NCBI GenBank assembly: GCA_039197765.1 | Contig: JBCCTX010000008.1 | Span: 1 to 57,023 of the forward strand | Source: JBCCTX01 sp039197765 | GTDB taxonomy: Bacteria > Bacteroidota > Bacteroidia > J057 | DNA length: 57,023 bases | Reading direction: 5' to 3' | In this document: positions 51,932 through 57,023 of the stretch, piece after piece | How the letters are laid out: every line of letters starts with the position of its first letter | How positions within the stretch are numbered: the first letter of the stretch is position 1 | The notes under the pieces: generated by a model | The model's input: only the letters and a program-made list of their open reading frames with translations | Database searches by the model: none | Told to the model about the DNA's origin: nothing | Position numbers and translations under genes: made by a program

Positions 51932-52289
51932 CTGGATTGCTGTGTTTCTGGGAGGAGGGCTAGGAAGTTGTTGCAGATATGCACTTTCCCTTTGGTTTCC
52001 CCCCAAGCCCTTGAGTTTCCCTTTTGCAACTTTGGCAGCCAATGTGTTGAGTTGCGTGGTATTGGGACTTGCAGCTCGCTATTTTTTGCCCAAAGTACCC
52101 CTTCACGAATCCTGGAAGCTATTAGTTATGGTTGGGTTTTGTGGGGGATTTTCCACTTTTTCTACCTTCAGCAGGGAAAGTTTGTTGTTAATGCAGCAAG
52201 GAGCTGCTCTACAGGCTGCTTTCTATATTCTCCTATCTATTTCTAGCTGTATATTCCTATTATGGGGAATTGATCAAGTAAAGTTCTGA
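51924..52289 (+). CDS. fluC: Fluoride channel (FluC/CrcB)
   Basis: A protein of 121 residues with four membrane helices. The signature GFCGGFSTFSTFS (the Phe box and TFST loop), the conserved Asn in ATLAANVLSC and GGGLGSCCRYALS are present. The dual-topology dimer exports fluoride. Usually a fluoride riboswitch controls it; none is seen here, as the gene overlaps the preceding lipoprotein. Confidence 0.93.
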   Translation: MSNWIAVFLGGGLGSCCRYALSLWFPPKPLSFPFATLAANVLSCVVLGLAARYFLPKVPLHESWKLLVMVGFCGGFSTFSTFSRESLLLMQQGAALQAAFYILLSISSCIFLLWGIDQVKF

Positions 52290-52431
52290 GAACAGAATGC
52301 TCTAACCTTATTAAAGAAAATTTTAGGCAAATTGTTTGGAGGTGTGAAGCAAAAACCCTACCTTAGTATTGTCAGATGTGAACAACATTTGACTCCTCTT
52401 AATAAACCTACCTAATACCCCAAACGCAACG

Positions 52432-52463
52432 AGCCTCGTCAAACCCCAGACGAGGCTTTTTTT
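52432..52463 (+). terminator. Terminator downstream of fluC
   Basis: Nine-bp stem AGCCTCGTC/GACGAGGCT, eight-base loop, seven T. It lies 140 bases after the stop codon. Confidence 0.85.
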
Positions 52464-52507
52464 ATTTCTCCATTTTTGCGAATAATCCCCCGCGATTGAT
52501 AATCAAA

Positions 52508-52539
52508 ACAAAAAAGTCATCCCAAGAAATGAGATGACT
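52508..52539 (-). terminator. Terminator of the exported thioredoxin-fold gene
   Basis: Nine-bp stem AGTCATCTC/GGGATGACT (one G-U pair) with a seven-base loop, followed on the minus strand by TTTTTTG. The rest of 52290-52607 shows no gene. Confidence 0.8.
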
Positions 52540-52607
52540 AATTTGGTAAGTAAAAATTTTGATTCTTCAGGAGTCCGTATGTGCCTAAAATTATTTTCGC
52601 AGCATAA

Positions 52608-53231
52608 TTAACTCGCTCGATACTTCACAGAACAGCCTATTCCTTTTGCGCGTGGTTTTTCAGGGGATTCTCCCTCAATAAGGCTGTTTACAGCCTGGCC
52701 CACGAACCTTTCCTCGACACTACTAGCTTCTCTAGGACTGTCATCGATAGCACCGTGATACATGAGTTTCAATCCGTCTGTTGTTTTTTTCAGCACAAAG
52801 GCCTCTGGCGTATAGCTTGCTCCGAATGCTTTTGCGATTTCCTGCGTTTCGTCATATAAGTAGTCAAATGGGAATCCCTTTTCTTTGGAGCGAACTTGCA
52901 TAGCTTCGAATGAGTCCCCTGGTGAGCGAGTAACATCATTGGGGTTAATCGCCACTACAGGGTAGCCTTGGGAAGCATATTCATTGTGAAGTTCTATCAT
53001 TCGATCTTCATAGCGTTTAACCCAGGGACAGGAGTTACAGGAAACGATGACAATAAAGCCTTTTGCTTCCTCATAGTCCACAAGGGATACCATATTTTCG
53101 TCGACATTTTTCAACGAGAAATCAGTTACGATATCACCAATCTGATAGCCTTTTGGGCTTTGTGCATACCCTAAGGTAAAGAGACATACAAGGGTGAGGA
53201 GAAGGGGAAAACGGAGAGTTTGTTTGTTCAT
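52608..53231 (-). CDS. Exported peroxiredoxin/thioredoxin-fold protein
   Basis: A protein of 207 residues with a signal peptide (about 1-23). The thioredoxin-fold part carries CNSC (Cys65, Cys68) in VSCNSCPWVKRYEDRM, then VAINPNDVTRSPGDSFEAM, FDYLYDETQEIAKAFGASYTPEAFVL and a closing GCSVKY. It is a paralogue of the protein at 53810, which lacks the signal peptide. Probable redox role in the periplasm. A TATCTTTG box lies two bases before its start. Confidence 0.85.
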   Translation of the reverse strand: MNKQTLRFPLLLTLVCLFTLGYAQSPKGYQIGDIVTDFSLKNVDENMVSLVDYEEAKGFIVIVSCNSCPWVKRYEDRMIELHNEYASQGYPVVAINPNDVTRSPGDSFEAMQVRSKEKGFPFDYLYDETQEIAKAFGASYTPEAFVLKKTTDGLKLMYHGAIDDSPREASSVEERFVGQAVNSLIEGESPEKPRAKGIGCSVKYRAS

Positions 53232-53233
53232 AA

Positions 53234-53241
53234 CAAAGATA
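53234..53241 (-). promoter_or_regulatory. -7 box two bases before the exported thioredoxin-fold start
   Basis: TATCTTTG on the minus strand, two bases from the ATG at 53231; predicts a leaderless mRNA, or a start slightly further down. Confidence 0.45.
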
Positions 53242-53257
53242 TTGTAGGTTGTGTAGG

Positions 53258-53755
53258 TTAGTCTTGTAAGAGCTGCTCTACATAGGTAGAGAGTTCATCA
53301 TAGGTAAAAGATTGTTGCTTAAAGGTGTAGATTTCACGGCCTTTATGAACAAAAAGAGAGGCAGGAATGGCTCCCGACCATTCTGGGGAAACCTTGTCGA
53401 TCCATTCGTGGTATTTGGGGGCGTTGAGTAAGAGAACCCGAGATTCGGGGAGCTTTCGCTTTACCATAGGTTTTACAGCTACTTCAAGCTGATCAAGTAG
53501 ATCCAAGCTGATGAATTCTACCTTGACTTTTTGCTCGGCGAAAGAGGAATCTAGCTGTGTAAAATAAGGGAGCTCCTTCACACAAGGCCTACACCAAGTA
53601 GCCCAAAAATTGTATATGTATAGCGTATCATTGGAACGTTGGATACGGTCCTCGAAACCTGGGAAGTCTATAATTTTAACCTCTTGTGCCCTTGAGAAGG
53701 AAAAAGATAAGCAGACACAAAACAATACCAGAATGTTAAGCCGATTTTTTCTCAT
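53258..53755 (-). CDS. TlpA-like thioredoxin-fold protein
   Basis: A protein of 165 residues with a signal peptide (about 1-23) and a WCRPC active site (Cys55, Cys58) in NFWATWCRPCVKELP. The last half has the cis-proline block SGAIPASLFVHKG. TlpA-like proteins reduce periplasmic disulphides, for example in cytochrome c assembly. It lies 26 bases upstream of the second thioredoxin-fold gene, on the same strand. Confidence 0.9.
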   Translation of the reverse strand: MRKNRLNILVLFCVCLSFSFSRAQEVKIIDFPGFEDRIQRSNDTLYIYNFWATWCRPCVKELPYFTQLDSSFAEQKVKVEFISLDLLDQLEVAVKPMVKRKLPESRVLLLNAPKYHEWIDKVSPEWSGAIPASLFVHKGREIYTFKQQSFTYDELSTYVEQLLQD

Positions 53756-53809
53756 ATTCTTGGGTGGTTTTACGGAAGGAAGTTAACTTGGGTTTAAAGT
53801 TTAGCAAAT

Positions 53810-54337
53810 ATGAATTTTTCTCTTCCTAATACAGTCAACGAGCAGATGGTCTCATTAGACGAATATCGCGAACAGAAAGGGGTAGTGGTCATCTTTTCTT
53901 GTAACCACTGTCCGTATGTTGTTGCCTATGAAGAGCGAATGAAAGCATTGGACAGGCAGTATACGCCCCAAGGAGTTCCGTTTATCGTTATTAGTTCCAA
54001 TGATATATCTCGCTATCCCCAGGATGCACCAGAGCAGATGAAGGTTCGGGCTAGGGACAAGAATTTCAGTTTTCCCTACCTATTTGATGAGACACAAGCG
54101 GTAGCTCGGGCCTTTGAAGCAGAGAAAACTCCCCACGCGTATTTGATGAAATATGTAGATGGACAGTGGGAATTCATATATAAAGGAGCCATAGATGATA
54201 ACTGGCAAGATGCAAAGGCTGTAAAACGTACTTACTTATCAGACTGTATAGAAGCGCTGCTAAGTGGGGGCGCTATGCCCTTTAAGGAGACCCCTGCAGT
54301 AGGTTGTACTATTAAGTGGAAGCTGCAGGGAATCTAA
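53810..54337 (+). CDS. Cytoplasmic thioredoxin-fold protein (paralogue of the exported one)
   Basis: A protein of 175 residues without a signal peptide, starting MNFSLPNTVNEQMVSL. The active site is CNHC (Cys31, Cys34) in FSCNHCPYVVAYEERM. The blocks VISSNDISRYPQDAPEQM, FPYLFDETQAVARAFEAEKTPHAYL and GCTIKW follow. The pattern and ending match the gene at 52608, so this is a duplicate pair with one copy sent outside the cytoplasm. Confidence 0.88.
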   Translation: MNFSLPNTVNEQMVSLDEYREQKGVVVIFSCNHCPYVVAYEERMKALDRQYTPQGVPFIVISSNDISRYPQDAPEQMKVRARDKNFSFPYLFDETQAVARAFEAEKTPHAYLMKYVDGQWEFIYKGAIDDNWQDAKAVKRTYLSDCIEALLSGGAMPFKETPAVGCTIKWKLQGI

Positions 54338-54467
54338 GTAGATAGTCTACAGGTAAATAGTACACAGGCTTCGATTACTAACCTCTATGAAACGTCTATT
54401 AGAACCACAGGTCTTTTATATCATAAGGTTCATGGGAACCTAGGGCCTTCACTTCCCCAATCATGTT

Positions 54468-54980
54468 TCACAGGTAAAGTCCAAAGCCGAAGCCCAATGC
54501 AAGGCGAAATTCTGGTTCAACGCCCAATACGTCTCCCGGAGCAGGATCCAGTCTCAGTTTTGGGACGATTAGGATATAGCCGAACCACTTGCGAATGTCA
54601 GGCTCATATCTATACCCGAGGCCTGGGATGAAATCTACAAAGGTATCCGTATCTATTCGGTTATTCCCTGATATTCGGCTGTAATCAACTATGAAAGGCG
54701 TAAAGCCTAGCACCCCTTGGAGATGATGGGGAGATTGTGGGGTAATAAATTCTATTCCGAAAGGAAAAGCATATGTAGTATTTGTAATCCCGATTCCCAT
54801 CCGAACGCCTGCACGTAAACTCCCGAGCGGGCTGATTTCTCTTCTGAAATTTAGGGAGTAGTCAGGGGCTAGTCCCCCTAGTTCTAGGAATAGCGTATTT
54901 TTATTTGAGGGGTTAGGCTGGGCAGATACATTAAAAAACGGATAGAGCAAGGCAATAAATAAGAAATACTTGCCTTTCAT
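54468..54980 (-). CDS. Outer-membrane beta-barrel-like protein
   Basis: A protein of 170 residues with a signal peptide (about 1-20, VSAQ) and alternating aromatic strands (FLELGGLAPDYSLNFRRE, SLRAGVRMGIGI, FGYILIVPKLRLDP, FRLALGFGFGLYL). The last residues look like a barrel-closing strand. No family is named. It lies 11 bases after pyrF, so it is probably in the same transcript. Confidence 0.65.
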   Translation of the reverse strand: MKGKYFLFIALLYPFFNVSAQPNPSNKNTLFLELGGLAPDYSLNFRREISPLGSLRAGVRMGIGITNTTYAFPFGIEFITPQSPHHLQGVLGFTPFIVDYSRISGNNRIDTDTFVDFIPGLGYRYEPDIRKWFGYILIVPKLRLDPAPGDVLGVEPEFRLALGFGFGLYL

Positions 54981-54991
54981 TGTATGGAAAA

Positions 54992-55795
54992 TTAAGGAAT
55001 ATATAGAGCCATTTCTTGCTGCATGGCTTTTGCCTTGTCTGCAGCAGCCTGAGCGAATTTTGGACCTGCGTCGGCATAGAGAATAGACCGACTGGAGTTG
55101 ATCAGTAGCCCCCCCTGTAGGTTAGCCGTTTGCTTACAGACCTCTTCGAGGCTTCCCCCTTGCGCCCCTACGCCTGGCACTAGGAAAAAACTTGTAGGGG
55201 CGAGGCCTCGCATTTCAGCCAGTTGAGTCTCTTGAGTTGCTCCCACTACAAAGCCCATATGTCCGTTGGATTGGGACTCCCATTCAAGCCCTGCATGTAC
55301 TACGCGCTGATACAATGGAGGATCTCCCAGGAATTGAAAGTCTTTGGAACCCGGATTAGAGGTTAGGGCAAGCATAAATACCCATTTACCTTCGAATTCT
55401 AAGAAGGGAAGGATGGAGTCAGCACCCATGTAAGGCGCTACGGTAATGGCATCAAAGGATAAGCTTTCGAAGAAGGCTTTTGCATACATCCGGGAGGTAT
55501 TCCCTATATCTCCTCGTTTGGCATCTGCAATGGTAAAAATTCCCTCAGGAATACTGGCTAGGGTTTTTGCCAAGGTTTCCCATCCAGAAGGACCCAAGGC
55601 TTCATAAAAGGCGATATTGATCTTATAAGCAATGGCGTAGGGCGCTGTGGCTGTGATAATTTGCTTATTGAAAGCCAAAATAGGATCCGGTTCACCCTGA
55701 AGTACCTGGGGGAGCCTTTGAGGATCTGTATCTAAGCCTACGCAAAGATAAGATCGTTTAGAACGGATGAGCGCAGTAAGTTCAGCCGGGGACAT
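54992..55795 (-). CDS. pyrF: Orotidine 5'-phosphate decarboxylase, type 2
   Basis: A protein of 267 residues that makes UMP. The type 2 pattern is seen: YLCVGLDTDPQRLPQ, FTIADAKRGDIGNTSRMYAKAFF (catalytic Lys and Asp), APYMGADSILPFL, VGATQ and FLVPGVGAQGG. The length is at the lower end of type 2. The neighbours are not pyrimidine genes. Confidence 0.95.
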   Translation of the reverse strand: MSPAELTALIRSKRSYLCVGLDTDPQRLPQVLQGEPDPILAFNKQIITATAPYAIAYKINIAFYEALGPSGWETLAKTLASIPEGIFTIADAKRGDIGNTSRMYAKAFFESLSFDAITVAPYMGADSILPFLEFEGKWVFMLALTSNPGSKDFQFLGDPPLYQRVVHAGLEWESQSNGHMGFVVGATQETQLAEMRGLAPTSFFLVPGVGAQGGSLEEVCKQTANLQGGLLINSSRSILYADAGPKFAQAAADKAKAMQQEMALYIP

Positions 55796-55878
55796 AAGTA
55801 AAGTAGCAATTTGGCATTGGGGCTTTCCTCATACAGGAAAACCATATTTTGAGGCCAAACCTACAAAAAAATAGCTAT

Positions 55879-56880
55879 TTACTCCCCAGGTTCGTATTCC
55901 TTAATAAATTCTGGGTCTCTTCGGATGATGAACCAGGTAATGATAAGAAAAATACCCATTCCCAATAAGCCTGTTGGGCCCCATATGCCTATATCGGTAT
56001 CCCAGGTTAAGACAAAGAGTAATAGGGTAAATACTGTAAGAAGTCCCCGAAACACACTACTACTTCGGATGGTACCGGAATTGATCCTTAGATAGGCCAA
56101 AGGGAAGGAAAGGCTGATACAAAAGGCTGTCGGAAAGATTAAGGAACCCATGCTGAACCCTGGAGAACTCATAAGCAGAGTAGGACCACTTGCATAGAGG
56201 CCCCAAACGGTTCCTATAATGAGGTTACTCCCCAAGAATCCTTTGGATTTCAGTTCGTGCAGTAAAAAGCCGCGAAAACCTAACTCTTCCCCTCGAAGGA
56301 TAAAAGAGAATAGGAAGGTCCCTAGTACCCAGGCCAAAATCAGTAAAACAATAAGATTCAAAGCGGTGGAATTCGCTACGATTTCTTTTCCCTCTTTTAT
56401 TCCCACATAGAGTGAATTTCCAGGGAGAATCTCATTTATAATGTACACTTTCGTAAAGAAATAATCGAAAATATTGAATCCTGTACCACAAAAGTGCATA
56501 TTATACGCCTGTATTTCCTCTGCCCCATTTCCAGGTAAAACTATCCTTCCCGCAGAGGGAATATGAAAAACATTACCAAGGATAAAAATGACTCCCAGTA
56601 GAAAAAGAACAATTCCCACTGGTCCCAGGTAACTCCTACTCCAATCCCGCCAGCTAAGGGGTTTCTTATAATAGCCCAAAGTCGTCAAAGGTTCTCCCCA
56701 GATAAAGGTATGAGTCAGAATAGCGGCTATTCCAGGGCCCCAAATAAAGAGAATCGCTAAGATTCCCTGTATCCATGCAGAGGAAGAAAGTTGTGCCTGG
56801 AGTAAGGCAAAGGCTCCCCAGCTCATGCCGAAACATAGGACAAGAAAAGTAGCAAGCTTGGAAATATTGAGTTGTTTCAT
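55879..56880 (-). CDS. CPBP-family membrane protein, likely inactive as protease
   Basis: A protein of 333 residues from the ATG at 56880; the open frame upstream runs into repeat DNA. About eight membrane helices. The first CPBP motif is present as RGEELGFRGFLL (EExxxRG). In the second motif, where a FxxxH or WGLWH histidine is expected, the sequence is WGLYASGPTLL. In the third, where a LAHxxxN histidine is expected, it is RSSSVFRGLLT. So both metal-binding histidines seem absent. Known members cut prenylated or membrane substrates; this one may only bind. Confidence 0.8.
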   Translation of the reverse strand: MKQLNISKLATFLVLCFGMSWGAFALLQAQLSSSAWIQGILAILFIWGPGIAAILTHTFIWGEPLTTLGYYKKPLSWRDWSRSYLGPVGIVLFLLGVIFILGNVFHIPSAGRIVLPGNGAEEIQAYNMHFCGTGFNIFDYFFTKVYIINEILPGNSLYVGIKEGKEIVANSTALNLIVLLILAWVLGTFLFSFILRGEELGFRGFLLHELKSKGFLGSNLIIGTVWGLYASGPTLLMSSPGFSMGSLIFPTAFCISLSFPLAYLRINSGTIRSSSVFRGLLTVFTLLLFVLTWDTDIGIWGPTGLLGMGIFLIITWFIIRRDPEFIKEYEPGE

Positions 56881-56892
56881 GTGTATGCGTCC

Positions 56893-57023
56893 ATAGATGG
56901 AGTGGTCCGTAGTAAACTTTGATTCAAGAAGATGGTCCACAGTTAAATAGTCCACAGTCCATGGTAACCTTTGATAAGATAGTCTGTGGTAAGGTGGTCG
57001 GTAGTAACCTTTGATCGAGATCA
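56893..57023. repeat. Second array of 40/47-bp repeats, cut by the window edge
   Basis: One 47-bp unit (56930-56976) and one 40-bp unit (56977 to about 57016) follow a partial one, each ending CTTTGAT. The terminal palindrome CTTTGAT-CGAG-ATCA (57009-57023) is cut by the end of the window. Same family as 15851-16009. Confidence 0.8.

Noticed and set aside
51924..52289. Fluoride riboswitch before fluC
   Set aside because: The gene overlaps the preceding lipoprotein gene, and no fluoride riboswitch-like structure could be recognised before that gene, where the sodB terminator occupies the gap.
56881..56955. N-terminal extension of the CPBP-family gene
   Set aside because: The extra codons lie in the repeat array and have no hydrophobic start; the ATG at 56880 fits the family.

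Overview
The window comes from a member of the Bacteroidota, most likely a marine, Saprospiria-like lineage; this placement is inferred, not proven. The evidence is a complete gliding/type IX secretion core (PorP/SprF-like protein, then gldK, gldL, gldM, gldN), a secreted protein ending in a type IX sorting domain, a TonB-dependent receptor with an N-terminal carboxypeptidase-like domain, a DUF4271 protein beside haem genes, and repeated TAnnTTTG promoter elements, the -7 box of the Bacteroidota housekeeping sigma factor. The DNA is moderately AT-rich and densely coded. No phage, plasmid or intact insertion-sequence gene was seen.

Layout. 0-11 kb is the most accessory part: a giant secreted quinoprotein/cytochrome/discoidin protein, small unknown genes, a DUF819 transporter, an orphan DUF5615 PIN-like gene next to the decayed end of a DUF4143-type ATPase, and a haloalkane-dehalogenase-like lipoprotein followed by a MITE-like element and tRNA-Ala(GGC). 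11-18 kb is a minus-strand block with DUF1684, pdxA and dnaB, a cluster of DnaA-box-like sites upstream of dnaB, a 47-bp repeat array and an ECF sigma/membrane-protein pair. 18-30 kb holds frr, a DUF368 lipid-carrier transporter, a carotenoid operon (ECF sigma, crtB, lycopene cyclase, ispH), an EF-hand protein, etfBA, a DUF151 nuclease, a 2-oxoacid dehydrogenase E2 and cinA. 30-43 kb holds a penicillin-acylase-family enzyme, rsmE, DUF4271-hemC-hemD and the type IX/gliding genes. 43-57 kb holds a TonB receptor, an M1-like protein that has lost its catalytic site, the Fe-S photolyase neighbourhood (TIGR03643, DUF2256, photolyase), a ferredoxin, a DgkA-type kinase, sodB, fluC, three thioredoxin-fold proteins, pyrF and a CPBP-family membrane protein without its usual histidines.

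How the genes connect. The gldKLMN/PorP machine exports proteins such as the first gene of the window. IspH supplies isoprenoid precursors to the carotenoid enzymes co-transcribed with it. The photolyase group, carotenoid genes and superoxide dismutase fit a light- and oxygen-exposed life. EtfBA and the E2 subunit point to aerobic oxidation of acyl-CoA or branched-chain substrates.

The least explained material is non-coding or degenerate. A dispersed family of intergenic arrays is built from heptamers nested in 40/47/54-bp units and often ends in a CTTTGAT/ATCAAAG palindrome. A short inverted-repeat element is flanked by an 11-bp direct repeat. DnaA-box-like sites cluster beside dnaB. Several genes carry a -7 promoter box only 2-7 bases before the start codon, predicting leaderless mRNAs. 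Two membrane or secreted hydrolase-family proteins have lost their metal ligands.
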